Assembly: GCA_036971715.1 (NCBI GenBank) | Contig: JAVHJL010000010.1 | Location: forward strand, 434,001-498,000 | Origin: Arthrobotrys musiformis | Lineage: Eukaryota; Ascomycota; Orbiliomycetes; Orbiliales; Orbiliaceae | Direction of reading: 5' to 3' | DNA length: 64,000 nt | Shown here: positions 10,077 through 22,284 of the stretch, piece by piece | Layout of the letters: each line of letters starts with the position of its first letter | Numbering within the stretch: the first letter of the stretch is position 1 | Program-made: the position numbers and the translations under genes | Notes under the pieces: generated by a model | Database searches by the model: none | The model's input: the letters and a program-made list of their open reading frames with translations, nothing else | What the model was told of the DNA's origin: nothing

Positions 10077-13000
10077 GTCGCTGCAACGAGAGAGTTGAGT
10101 ACGTTAACGCGTTGTTTGTTGTATGCTGATAGTTTGAATGTAGAGTATGAATCTGGAGTCTATATGTATTCAACTGGGGGAAGCGGGATATAATTCGGCT
10201 CAGGATTTGACCACATTCCCAGTACTAGATGCAGAATTGACGGTCTAGTTTGCACTGCAAGAACGGAGCCCTTCGTTTGTATATACATGGCCTTCTATTG
10301 TCTCGAATCCAGACCCTATGAGTTTCTTAATACGTTTCAAATCGGACGAGAAGTTGAGCGTTTCTTTGTTCGCCCCAAAGCGGTGTGAAAGACCAGCCCT
10401 CCTTTCCAATATCCAGAGGCCCGCATCTACCAAATACATAGATTACTACTCTAACCTCTAAAATATCCCTATCGTATTCGACCTTGGTATAGATATTTGA
10501 ACTGGTATTATGCCGTATAAGCCTCCAGCGTGTTAGAGCTTAGTTATGCTATAGGCCCAAAATAAGGTGCGGTAAACCGTTGATAATTTCAATATATCTG
10601 GTCTCGCGAATATATCCCGTATCTATTATAAGATACCACACACATAGCAGATATTTCATGGGCGGAACAGATCGCCTTGTACCTACCTCAATAACCGCTC
10701 CATTTCAATGTGAGTTGTGATTGCGGGCCCTAATGCTCGCTTTGTCAAATCCAACATATACTCGAAATTTGCGGCACATGTGCCGCGAGTTATGCCTGTG
10801 CGATCCATGAACTAACATGACATAGGCTGAAAGAAATATATCTAATAAAGCGCTAAATCTAGAACTATGTATGTACATGCGATAGCTGGATTCACCTCGG
10901 GGTCAGAAGGGGCCATTGGAAACAATCAGTGCTTTGTGGATGCGCGTTATACGGTAAAGTTCGCCTGGACCTGTTGGCTAGCCTATTGTAGGCCCAAAGA
11001 CGGTTCAAAATTGCGAGTGACTCTCAGACTACAAAATTGCAAAATACGTGGATATGCAAAGCACCCCTTGTCAAGGTAAGCTAGACATGTGCAGTACAGT
11101 ACAGAGGGCTGAACAGGAATTATACCTAAGCCCCTAGACACGTAACCATTATGTCATGCCTCCAAGATAGCAGCGTACAGTGGTTCCGTGCAGGTCAACA
11201 TTAGTCTTGTTGGTCAAGCACACCACCAGGCGATTCAACATCCGTGTGTTGCACCACCAAAAACTACAACATCTGTGTGGCATCCATGGTTACACGACAG
11301 ATCCACATCCAGAATACTGTCCCAAATAGGAAACAAAATTGTCCTGCAATGTCTTCGTGTGACGAACTCTAAAGTGCGAAAGATCTTTGTAAGATGTCCG
11401 CGGACTTTTTAAGTTGCCTATGGGAAGCATGCCATGCACCAAATGGGATTTCAAATCCCAAGCTTTGGCTGTATGGTTCCCAGTTCCAACATCGTAGGGA
11501 CCGTATTTCGCATTAGCTTAACTACAAGGAGTTCCCACATATACATACAATGTTAATTGCATTGCCTGGTTACCTTTTATTACATGTATGTGCAAGTATG
11601 TGTAATACTATCTGTTGGTTGGATACCAGGTTACTGACAAGGGGTCCAGGAAATGACAAGGCCGACTTGTGAGAGTAGTCAGATGACGAGCACAAGAAGT
11701 CGGGTACCATGTTTCGTCAAATCTATGATCGAGCTTCTAGAATTCTGGAATCTAGGGCCATGAATATGTAGCTTTCAATATTTTGGTCTCTCTCTTTTTT
11801 ATTGGGTTTTATAAACGCCAATAGTCCGACGGTTTATAGGCCACAAGGATACAAGAGGGGGGGGGATGGAGTTAATGGACTCCGAGTCCACGACTATGAT
11901 CTGAAAATATTTTAGGGGTTAGTTTTTTGGAGTCCAGGGCCGGGGGGGCAATTCCAAATTGTATATATCGTCAACCCCCAGCCGTTTAATATTTAGTCAC
12001 ATCACGATACCTACGTACGTCATAGCTATGATGCATCAATTGATTCAGGAAGAATACGATGCCGTCTTCAAAAAACCAGAAGATCGTTCGCTAAAGCCTG
12101 TCTAGTGTTTCCTATCTATTTCAACTTTGGGACGAAGAGACCGATTTTAGTTTAATTATAATGAGATAAACTCTAGAGAGTCAGCTCGTCATGGGGTGTC
12201 TGGACCGGGGACAGAGCCGTAAAATTGAAGCTAGCATGGCAGTATCCCGCCCCTTGCTCTAGATACACCACGTGGATCGACCAAAGGCAAAATGCTGGGC
12301 TTACACATGTAGTTTTACCATGTTCATAAGGCCTTATCTGTAGTGAGGCTGATTCGGATGCAAGATAGCCGATTTTGGACCTTAGGCTGGTAAAGAACAT
12401 TTGTTATAATTTTATATTTTATTGGAAGATCATTGCGCCTGTTTTCAACAAAGTGAACGTTAGAAGATAGACTATACTTATTTTTTAGTCTAGGACTGCG
12501 CGAATCACAGTCCGAAATAACCATCTAGTGCCCCGTGGCCTTTATAGGCACGGCAGGAGGTACGTACACAGCACCTGTATTTCCTTGTTGCACGTAATCT
12601 GGGCCACGCATTGCACTGCATCGATGTAAGAAATTAGGGTTATCGATAAGGAGATTAGAAATTGATACTAGAATCTTAAGGGGTCACTCAGGAACAAATA
12701 GATGGCTGTTACTATGTTCTCAGTTTTTACTGGCTCTAACGGCCGAGACACAGTCCGACGACCGTCCCAGAGGAACGGAAATTTACGTAGGATGTATACC
12801 ACAGCGTTTTAGGCACACAGCAAGTAAAATTCTCTCAATCCGAAGGGCGTCACCGTTTTTTCCTTACTCGGCCTCCTCTTTTCTTCTTTGTGATTTTTTT
12901 TTTTTTTTTAAAAAAAAAAAACGTTCCTCTTTGCGCCCACACTCCTACCCTCTTCCTCCCCGACTTCACTATTTTCGCAGCGTTGCCCCCATACTCTTCT

Positions 13001-13080
13001 ACCTCCACACTTTTTGATTCAACTTCTCCGTTTCTTTAAATCCCATTATTCCCTCGCCCTTTTTGTGTATCAGACCCTCC
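10077..13080. other. Gene-free stretch of 3 kb
   Basis: No supported gene. Short frames such as 10867-11079, 11188-11412 and 12324-12524 show no motif. The right end carries the T16A12 tract and the CT-rich leader of the FAD oxidoreductase gene. Confidence 0.5.
12894..12921 (+). promoter_or_regulatory. T16A12 tract upstream of FAD oxidoreductase
   Basis: Sixteen T bases are followed directly by twelve A bases, about 160 bases before the ATG at 13081. It is followed by a C/T-rich segment typical of fungal transcription starts. A role as a nucleosome-excluding promoter element is inferred. Confidence 0.55.
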
Positions 13081-14730
13081 ATGCAAGCCGCTCTCGCACG
13101 TGGACTGGCCGTGTCCGGGTCAATCCTGGGCAACGGCTCAGGCCTCACAGGCTTTACGAGTATCTCCCGAGAAGAAATCTGCTGCCTAGCTCTCAAGGGG
13201 CTTTCCGCTGACACAGTTAGCTTCTCTGGCTCTCCAGTCTACGCTAATGAGACCCACAACTATTTTAGCAAGGAGAACTTCGTTCAACCGGCTTGCGTTT
13301 TCTCGCCCGAGACTGCGGAGCATGTCGCCTATGCAGTTCGTATCTTCAATGAAACTAACTGCAACTTCTCCGTTCGCAGCGGTGGACATCTCCCAGTTCC
13401 TGGCAGTAATGGCAAAAACGGGGCCGTCTTGCTTGTTACCAGCAAATTGAAGGCTTTGAATGTCCGTGGCAAAGTCGCCCGAATCGGGCCAGGGAATACC
13501 TGGACTGAAGTTTACCGCGAGACAGACAAAGTCGGAAAGGTCGTCCTCGGTGGAAGAATTGGTTCTGTCGGAGTTGGAGGGTTAGTCTTGGGAGGTAAGT
13601 AACACAAAGGTTCAACATAAACGTTGGATGTTAGGGAAATCAGGGAATCATGACTAACTTACTTCGATGAAGGTGGGGTCAGCTTTCAAGGTCCGGAACA
13701 TGGCTTTTCCTGTGATACTGTCGTCAACTTTCAGGTAAGATGTGCTCAGTTTAGGATGTAAAAGCTAGGCTGACCAATCGTCGGAAACTAGGTTGTCACC
13801 GCTGATGGTCTTATACGAAACGCTAATTCAACCTCCAACCCTGATCTCTTTTGGGCTCTCAAAGGAGGGAGTAACCGATTTGGAATTGTTACCGCTTTTG
13901 ATATGAAGATGTATCCCTTGTCCAATGTTGCCGGGGGGACGATTACCTACCAATTCACAAGCTTGCAACTTGTTCTTGACCAAGTTGACATATTCTATCG
14001 CCTTTCAAACCCCGACCCAAAGATATCTTTCTTCGTCAACGTTATGGATGCCGCGGACCTTGGATTTGGACGGTTTATTGAGGTAGTCCTTTATCATGGC
14101 AGGCCCTCCGTTGTGGTTCCAGCGGCTCTACAACCTTTCTTCAACATTCCCGGAATCGTTTCCAATACGTATTCTGTGAAACCGTACTCGGAACTTATTC
14201 CGAATGGCAGGGAGGGCCTTCAGCCAGGAATTTTTAGCCATACTTGGAGATCTGTTACGTACCGGGCGTCCGGGGCAGTTAACAGAAGAGTGGCGGTGAT
14301 TTTCCAAGAGGAGGTAAACAGGTTCAGAGAGAATAATGGCCGTCGTCTAAAACCTGGAGTCTTCACTCTTGCATATGAACCGTATGCAGCTAGTATGCTC
14401 GATGCAAGTCGAACAACCGGCAGGAATGCATTGGGTTTGAACGGAGACAATGGGCCGCTGATGTTGGCTCTGTTGACGTATTCCTGGTTCAATCAAACTG
14501 AATCGGCAATCCGCACTGCGGCTGTGAAAGCTTCGGTCAATCGAATGAAAGGCTATTCCATAGCCGCAGGCAAGCATGTCGACTTCGTCTACCTCAACGC
14601 TGCAGCGCCAGACCAGGATCCCTTCCGGAGCTATGGCAATACCAACTTTCAGAGACTTCGGAATATCCGCCGCAAGTATGATCCAAGAGGCGTCTTCTCG
14701 GTTCTACAAGCTGGTGGATTTCGTTTGTAG
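13081..14730 (+). CDS. FAD-linked oxidoreductase, berberine-bridge type
   Basis: A flavoprotein of 504 residues with the FAD-binding type 4 fold (PF01565) followed by a BBE C-terminus (PF08031). Exons: 13081-13594, 13673-13734 and 13792-14730. The FAD site shows RSGGH with His103, the residue position that holds the covalent flavin in this family, then IGPGNTW, GLVLGGGVSF, and NPDLFWALKGGSNRFGIVT. The C-terminus ends in the BBE signature: AAPDQDPFRSYGNTNFQRLRNIRRKYDPRGVF. Relatives oxidise alcohols, sugars or alkaloid-like substrates, often outside the cell; the substrate cannot be read here. The visible N-terminus is only weakly hydrophobic, so a classical signal peptide is not clear. It has no tailoring-enzyme neighbours, so membership of a metabolite cluster is not supported. 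Confidence 0.92.
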
Positions 14731-16008
14731 ATAGTACATATCATTCTTTATTTTTTAAGATTTTCGTTATGGCGACGATGGCGATATCATGGTCATGAAG
14801 GAATTGGAATATTATGACAATGCAATGCAATATGAATGCTGCAAGTCTGAGGTCTTGTTGCAGATATTGCGTTGGCATCTACACTAGCCAACACAGTTCT
14901 GCCTATCACAACAGCCATGTATTCTTAACATCAGGCCTGCCAAGGCTTATCTGATCATGGTCAAGAGAGCCATCTGCAGACTAAGTATCTACCTAATCGA
15001 TGGTACATAGTACATCATACTTCCTCCATGCCTTCTCTCCTAATATAAACCTCTCACCATTGGTGCTGCGTATACGATGATGGTCATCGTGCAGCGACCT
15101 CAATTAACGTCGACGGGCATATATAAAATGCGTCTGCCATGTCGGCATGGTCATCTCTTCAATCTTCTCTCCTAGTTTTCTGCTGTTCTCTTGAGCTCTT
15201 CGATCGTGACATACAAGGTAAGCAAACATCCCTCCTCACTATGTACTTAGTATGTGGATACCTACTTATCTGCCAATTTAGAGAAGTACCTATATCACAT
15301 GTCGCCGTATGCTCATAGAGATATCTGTTGACGCCTATTGCGACGGCGGCTTCGCGTCGAAGTAAAGATATTATTTATAGTTCATCTGCCAAAGCAAAGG
15401 TTTCTTGCCGTTTGCTGTTTTGCGCCCGATCTGCTGCAGCCAATCACCAACCCCCTTCTTTTGGCAGGCGTTCGGGATCCTTGCACTCGTAATCTGCCAA
15501 TTTCTGGTCTGCGCCGGTCCGACCAGTTAGCAGGCCCAGCCTCGCCTCATCTCCGCCAGTAACCCTGTTTGGGGGAAGAAGCATCTGCTCATTGCTGTTG
15601 CTTGTCTCCTGTCAAAGTAAATTTGCGGTGTTTTAAGGTACACCGGCACTTTACTTTTGCGAGAAAATACATGTCAGTTACGATCTCACCGAAGGGCGTA
15701 TGGACCCTTCGAACTGCGAATATATTCAGGTTCTCTTGATCGGCTCCACTTCCTCTTTTACCGTCAACTGCCATGACAGTCTGAGACATCCCTTCTTCTT
15801 CTTTCCTTCTCCATCAGCAATGACGCCCCTCATTCGACCGAGCTTCCATTCCAGTTTTCGAGCGTTCTAGTAGTATTTACGTTTTATTTGGATAAATTTG
15901 AATTTCTTTTGTGATCATTAGTTAGTTTAGCGAAAACTCGAAGACCCGTCAACGCTTCCCTCCCTTACGACTGGCCGCTTTGCCTGGGGGGAGGACTCGA
16001 AAGAAAGA
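14731..16008. other. Intergenic region before the HET-C gene
   Basis: It holds the 3' region of the FAD oxidoreductase and the presumed promoter and leader of the HET-C gene. A TATATAAAA element lies at 15120-15128, followed by C/T-rich sequence and a consensus donor (GTAAGC at 15218) that could start an intron in the 5' UTR. No coding frame was supported. Confidence 0.5.
15120..15128 (+). promoter_or_regulatory. TATA-like element
   Basis: TATATAAAA on the plus strand is followed about 90 bases later by CAAG|GTAAGC, a donor-like site. The only plus-strand gene downstream is HET-C, 880 bases away, so a leader with a spliced 5' UTR is a possible reading. Confidence 0.4.
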
Positions 16009-19000
16009 ATGACCTCGACCTTCGGACGCACCCTCCCGTCGCCGTACGGCGGCGTATCGTACCTCTTCACGATATTCCTTTTCTTCGTATTTACGACCGG
16101 CGCAAGCGCCTTTGGAGCTGGAACTACATCTTCCGACGATTGCAAGTGGCGACATGGAGATATCGAGAATGCGTTGCTGGGACTTATGCTGGCCAGGACG
16201 GCCGGCGGGACGGCCTTCACGAGAATGGATGTTAAAAGAGTGTACTTTGGCAACTGGTTACGGGATTATTCGCAAATTATGGACGTTGCTTTTCTAAAAG
16301 TTGTTGGACCGAACGTCTTAAGGACGCTGGTATGTGGATTACCTAATGATGGTATTCATGTCAACGTGAGGGGGTCTTGTGGGGCTAATTGGGGTGACCT
16401 AGGTGGCGCTTTTTGCTTTTATGACTTTTGGTTATGGGACTGGAGAATTTGAAGTTTCGGATAGTAGATTGGTAAGTGATATATCCCAATTTGCGTATAT
16501 GGCAAAGTCTCATTGAAATGCTAATTGTGACTATCTAGAGCGTTTATCGGCCTGAGGAGCACCTCGGTATAGTCGCACCCCACCCCGAACCGCCTCCGTG
16601 GACGACATACACCTAACGTTAACATCGTATCCCTCTAGATAACCCGAAAAACTATGCGAATAATATCGATGCAAAGAAGTACGATAGTAGGCTACGGGGG
16701 GTCGTGGATGAGGATCTGGAGCTATTCCCGGACGACAGGACAGGCATGAAAGGGTATATAGCCAATGAACGGCTCGGGGTTACGACTTCAGCGGGATATG
16801 TGAGGAAGGCATTGGGGCGGTGCATCAAGGTAGGAATCCGCGGCAATAGATGCGGTATACTTTCCTGGAAGTCGATATTGAGTGCGGCACGCTGACAGAC
16901 AGGAACGGGGTATAGTTGGGACGACAGCATGCCCGGAAGAAGAATATCAAAGACTTCGATGATGCACTCCGACACCTAGGTGCCGCCTTGCATGCGCTTG
17001 AAGGTTAGTTTAGTTCTGCTCATTCATGCGACAATCAGACTGACAATCCGCGTCATAACATTAGATTTCCCTGCGCACTCTAATTACATCGAACTATGCA
17101 TCCGAGAGCTGGGCGAAAGAGGAGTGTTCCCTCACGTCGGAACCGCGACCGAAGTGGAAGTCAAGGGGGAGCAAGTCTTCCCACTCGTCACTGGATCTTT
17201 CGGAACCGTTCATTTTCTTTCGAGCGTCGTTGGCGGGGACCCGATGAACCCAAACCCTTCCGAATTACAGCTCCTGGAGCAACAAATAGCCTCTGCCCTG
17301 GAAGCCGATAGCACACATGGAGGTGAAGTAAAAGCTCTAAAAGACCTATTCGAATCTCTCCCAAAAGGACTCCTCAACGATCAATCAATAGCCAACCTCG
17401 ACCTCCTCGAAGAGCAAAGCAAGGAGAAGCAGAAACAAGTCCAAACCCGAGCCGACGATGGAGAACCTGTGGATCTCGACTCAAAGGACCTATACGATCA
17501 AATATACCCTTTTCTAGAAATGCACGACCGAGTAGTCCGAGAGATTGTCTACGGCATGGAGGAAGTCCCGAGCCATGCTGCCACGTATGAAAAGATTCAG
17601 CAGTCGCTCTGCATTGTTACATTTACCCTGATTGCTCCTTATATTCTCCCTATCCTCCAACAAGCGAGGATAGAACTGGCGGAGTCAGCGAACGAATTAA
17701 TCGCAATAGCTTCGGAAAAAGAAGGAGAGGTATTTTCGGACCCATACTGCTCAGACCCGGTACATACGGTTATTAGCAAAGATAACGCATCCAACGTCTT
17801 AAGTGAGCCGGCTGGTAGAATAGCAGTTGAGATTGTGAAGTTCGTGGTGCCATTGGTTATGAGAGCTTGGGACGAGCCCGAGATGGATATGGAACCCTTG
17901 ATCAACTACATTATAGGGGTTTTCCACCACCCGGTTTGCCGAGACAACCACAATCACCGGGGTCAAGCTGCAATGTTTGCCGTTGTGCGTGATTGGTGGG
18001 AACTCAAGAGTGAGGATGAGAAGGATGAATTGCGTGGCAGTCTGAGTATGGATGGTATAAAAGAAAGCAAAAATCACCACGGACACGATACAGGTCATGG
18101 ATCGTCAAAACCTATAGCCGGTGTTGGAGTCATGCCTGGAGATGCGACAGGAACGATTTTTACGGAGAAGAAACCTGAAGGGGAGGCGGTCGCGGAGGAA
18201 GAAAAGGCCCCTGAGGTTGTAGTGGAAAAGGCTCTAGAAGAGACCCCTGCAGAACCTGTACCAGAAATAGTTACTGCGGCGGGGGCCGCGGCGGGGGCTG
18301 CAGTCGCCGCTGAGGTTCAATCCCCCATCTTGGGTTCGCAGGACGGTGGAAGGTCCCATCGAAGGAGACGAGACCGAGATAGCAGACCGCCGCGAGAAAG
18401 GGAAGATAGAGGTACGTGTACGGTTTCAAATGCCTTTTCAAATATTAATCGCGCACTCAGACACTAAAATGACGACATGACGTATAGGTTCTCGGAGCCC
18501 CGAAAAACGAGAAAATCGTCGGTCGAGACGGTATCATGACGAGCGCAGTATTGATCGAGAGCCGCCTCCAGCACCAACCCCTCCAGCGCCAGTCGACGAC
18601 TACGCCGGCAGGGAATCAACTAGGAGGAAACATAGAAGTGCCGACCCTCGGAATAGCCAAAACGAGTTCGCGGAGCGAGAGCGAGAGCGGCACCATCACC
18701 ACCGACACCGCGATGAAGCAGAGCGCGCGCCTCCCGAAGAGAAGCAGAAAGACAGCACTAAATCTCGCCTGAGCGCAATGTTCTCTTCATTCAATTACCG
18801 AAGTTTTGGTGGTGGTAACGCGCCGCCTGCCGACCCTCCAGGATACAAGGCTAATGGGTCTACGGAGAGAGTAAGGTCTTCAAGAGCCGCGCCTAACGAG
18901 GAGAAACATAGAAGACATAGACATCGGCACGAGGGAGATCATGATCAACAAATTTCACCTCCCCGACATAGGAGCTCACGTAGGCGCGAAAGGTCGAAAT

Positions 19001-20214
19001 CAGATGAGGACGCCCCTCCCAAAGATGAAGAGGTTCCCCCTGTACCGACGATAGAAACCGAACCAGAACCGCCCGCGCCAGAGGCACCAGCCCCAATTGA
19101 ACCGCCAGACAGCCCAGAGGCGCCACCCGTTGCTCCTCCAGAACCCGCTGCCCCAATCGGGGCCGAAGCTGAGGGAGAATCAGATAGGAAGCCATCAAGG
19201 CGAAGAAGTTCCCGAAAACGAGAAGGACACAGGAGTAGAAGGGAGGGAGGCGACCCTTCACCCATACCCGAGGAGGGGAGCGGGTACTTCCAACCACACC
19301 ACCCAGAACACGAGCTACGAGAACCAAAATCGAAGGCTAGCAAAATCCTAGGTATGGAGGCTCCAGATACGAATGGAGATCCTGCACGAAGAAGTAAGAC
19401 AAGGCGACACACGGATAGAGAACCTACCGAAAAGAGACGAATAGAAGAACCTCCGCCAAGCCGTGGTGGATTTCTTGGTAGGATTATGTCTAAAAGGGAC
19501 AAGCTCCTAGGTCGCGAACCAGTAGAGGAGACCCCAAGGCCAGTCGAACGGAGAAGAACAGGAGATCGTAGTGACCATCCGCAAAGCGAAAGACGAAGAC
19601 ACCATTCACACGATGAGGATGAGAGGAAGCGCAGGAGACATCGTTCTATGACACTCCCCGTTCAAGTCGACCCTACCGACTTCGCGGACGGCCCACCAGC
19701 AGAGGAGAACGGAGTGCATGTCGAAGCCGAAGAGGGTGGTTTAAAAGTCCCCGACGAAAAAAGTTCAAGAAACCGAAAGCACAGATCTAGCCCGAGCCCT
19801 TTGCATTTCGACGTACCTTCAGATGGCTCCGGGTCAGGGGGGCGCAAACCCTCACGATCCCCCCAAAGGAGGGATTCCGCAATGCCCGAATTGCAAGACG
19901 TTAGCGGGCTAGGCATTGACACCGGCGACGCAGGCGACGCAAAAGCACATCGACGACGCCATCGGCGAGAGCGGGATTGGGATGAAACTCCAACACCTAG
20001 CCCGCGAAAGAAGGAAAGGAAGCGACTCGTCAAGGAAGTTAACTTTGAAGATGCAGTAGAAAGTGGCGATGCGCCAAAGAAAGAGAAATCACGGAGACAT
20101 CACCGGCCATCTCGTGAAGAGTCGCGAGAGGAGGGTGACGGAAGCAGGGAGAGGCGGAGAAGAGAGAGAAGACGCGAGAGTGGGGGGTTTGGAGGATATG
20201 AGCAGCGGGACTAA
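16009..20214 (+). CDS. het-C: HET-C family heterokaryon incompatibility protein
   Basis: A 1256-residue homologue of HET-C (PF07217), the Neurospora plasma-membrane-associated protein whose allelic differences trigger vegetative incompatibility. Exons: 16009-16329, 16403-16471, 16539-16566, 16639-16829, 16916-17003, 17065-18411 and 18488-20214. It begins with a hydrophobic signal-peptide-like segment (YLFTIFLFFVFTTGASAFG), then family blocks: WRHGDIENAL, VKRVYFGNWLRDYSQ, FGYGTGEFEV, YRPEEHLDNPKNYA, GMKGYIANE, TSAGYVRKALGR, and ALHALEDFPAHSNYIELCIRELG followed by VFPHVGT. The core runs to about residue 580. The rest is an unusually long low-complexity tail rich in Arg, Glu, Pro, His and Ser (RRHRHRHE, REREREHHHH-like runs) instead of the glycine-rich tail of the Neurospora protein. 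A five-codon error in any small exon would break the family blocks, so the model is well fixed. Confidence 0.95.
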
Positions 20215-20844
20215 GAGATGACATGGCTTCAGCCATGCGTCCGCCACACATTGCAGCGCTTAATCCACAACGGTGCGGCATTTTGTGACGGCATGAATAA
20301 CGACCTTGGAGGCTTATGTCATAAGTTTTTTTTGTTTTTGTTTTTGCTTTCACTTTACTGTTTTTCTTTCACTTTTCTTTTTACTCTTCACGGAGCGAGT
20401 ATCCGCATGAACATATTACTAATTTTACGAGCTGTATAGAGGTTTGGGTTCTAATCAGGTTGTTTTGTAGCAAGTCGGATGCATGCGCAATGGATATATA
20501 CTTAAGCACTTATATAATGCAATTCGTGGTAAACCAAAAACCACAATATTCCAACACAAACGAGGGACTTCGAGTGAGAAAGGGTGTTATCCTTGTAATA
20601 TATACGAAGGTTCGTGGCTGATCGCCGCTGATATGCTGTTCTATTCGTATTATTATAATATCATAAAATATCTTGAAAATTAGAGTGCTCGTAGATACCT
20701 AGGTAGGTAAGTAGATATATACTTTGAACTCACACAGTTCCCCCTCTTAATTCCCTTCGAATTCGCGGCCTCGTATCCCGCATATATATTCCTAGTACAA
20801 TTACACACGGCCACTCGAGCACCTCAAAGGTTATCCAAGAAGAC
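20215..20844 (+). other. Short intergenic spacer HET-C to peptidase
   Basis: Tandem spacer between two plus-strand genes. It begins AT- and T-rich (20320-20390), as expected of a 3' UTR, and ends in a short promoter with ATATATATTCC at about 20780. No coding signal was seen. Confidence 0.5.
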
Positions 20845-21864
20845 ATGGCACCAGCAGTCGATATCGATCACATCTCATCAGGGGCCCTGCCGGATACCGC
20901 TAGCCCTGAGCAAGAAAGGTTCGGTACACAGTTAGAAGCTGAGCAAGTGAAGCGGCTTCGCGGATACATCGTTGGCGGCGAATCTACCACGAAGAGGCCC
21001 GCAGTGATCAAGTTCAAGGTCTCGTGGAAGCTATGTTCTCGAGTGCCAGCAGATGGCCTGGTTTCAGAACGTTTTGAAGCCGAATATTCTAACGGAATAG
21101 CTTTTGCTATCACACCTACAATCCTACTTACCGCCCGACACATTTTCCGGTCTCCAACAGCTCGAGATGTTCTAAAGCACTATCCAAAAATGAAGAAAAT
21201 TTCCAGAGAAATAGAGGCGGGTATTAAATTCGACGAATGGGTAATATCATCCATCAAATGGTGCACAGACGATTCCGATGCAGGATATGAGCTGTGCAAA
21301 ACTATTGTGCTTGGAAGCGATTTTGTAGCTTTGCGGAGCTTGAAAAAAGAACATCACCATTTGGCCCTAGCTGCAGATGAACCAGGCCAGCATTGTTGGT
21401 CAATACAAATGAACGAGGATACCGAGCCTCAATTTCGAGCGGGGACCTGGAATTGGAGAGTAACTGGCGTCAAAGGTGTTACCACATGTTTTGTCGGTGA
21501 CAGATACTCCGGTAGTCCGCTTGTCAACGTCAAAGGACATGCGATTGGAATCGTTACACACACAACTGGGGGCTCGGAAGACCCCGTCCTTGGGCATTTC
21601 TCTGGATCGCCATTTTTACTGAAATACGTCCATGAATGCCTACCTGAGGTGGGGGAACTCAAGCCGGGAGTGATAGAGGAGGAACTGCTTTCAGACATAT
21701 TTCTCTACTGGGCGGTGACGGGGTCGTTGAAAGACTACACTAGAGCACTCAGCCTGGATGATCCAGATTCCGACAAGTCGGATCCAGCACCCAAACGACA
21801 GCGAAAGCATACCGAAATTCGAAAGATCGAGAGCACCATACGCAGACCAAAAAAAAGCGGTTGA
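20845..21864 (+). CDS. Trypsin-fold serine peptidase with nuclear signal
   Basis: An intronless frame of 339 residues. A chymotrypsin-like triad can be read: His99 in FAITPTILLTARHIF, Asp159 in LGSDFVALRSL, and Ser222 in GDRYSGSPLVNVKGHAIGIV, which matches the GDSGSPL active-site loop and the following strand. The YIVGGES segment at residues 41-47 resembles the start of a mature trypsin domain (IVGG), although no zymogen cleavage site is evident. There is no signal peptide, so the enzyme is probably intracellular. The last 40 residues are basic (PKRQRKH, RRPKKSG), a likely bipartite nuclear signal. An alternative is a catalytically weak peptidase-fold protein, since the loop has two extra residues (Arg-Tyr) before the serine. 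It follows HET-C by 630 bases on the same strand; a joint role is speculative. Confidence 0.82.
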   Translation: MAPAVDIDHISSGALPDTASPEQERFGTQLEAEQVKRLRGYIVGGESTTKRPAVIKFKVSWKLCSRVPADGLVSERFEAEYSNGIAFAITPTILLTARHIFRSPTARDVLKHYPKMKKISREIEAGIKFDEWVISSIKWCTDDSDAGYELCKTIVLGSDFVALRSLKKEHHHLALAADEPGQHCWSIQMNEDTEPQFRAGTWNWRVTGVKGVTTCFVGDRYSGSPLVNVKGHAIGIVTHTTGGSEDPVLGHFSGSPFLLKYVHECLPEVGELKPGVIEEELLSDIFLYWAVTGSLKDYTRALSLDDPDSDKSDPAPKRQRKHTEIRKIESTIRRPKKSG

Positions 21865-21966
21865 TAGCTGTCCAAAGAAGACAAGCAGATCACGGTCATC
21901 AGCGATATCGATGTTTGGATGTGGTTAGTAGCCTTCATTAATACCATGTATCTACCATACATGGCT

Positions 21967-21997
21967 GGTCACTCTTTGTGCGGTCTGGGTACGAGAC
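21967..21997 (+). repeat. 31-base direct repeat, copy 1
   Basis: Identical over 31 bases to 22285-22315, beginning GGTCACTCTTTGTGCGGTCT and ending GGGTACGAGAC. It lies about 100 bases after the peptidase stop codon. Confidence 0.85.
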
Positions 21998-22284
21998 TAT
22001 ACATAGCTAGGCCTAGGTAACTGGTTGAGGATTGGACAAAGTCTCATTTGAGACTCTGGTCATAATTACTTTGAGTTAGCTTCCATTTATATCCCGTCGC
22101 TGTTACTGAGAGCCCCAATCCGATCGAATCATCATGTGCAAGACAAGACATTTCTGAGCCACCATATCTTTAAGACCAGAGTCAACCGGCGTGTAACCGC
22201 ATGAACGTAGCTCGCCTAGAGGCCGCTAACTTCTTCGAGCACTCGAGCTATCTGTAACCCATGGCTCCACCCCAAACAAAGTTC

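Noticed and set aside
18893..19502. Long open frames on the minus strand inside the HET-C tail
   Set aside because: They are antisense shadows of a low-complexity Arg/Glu/Pro-rich coding region.
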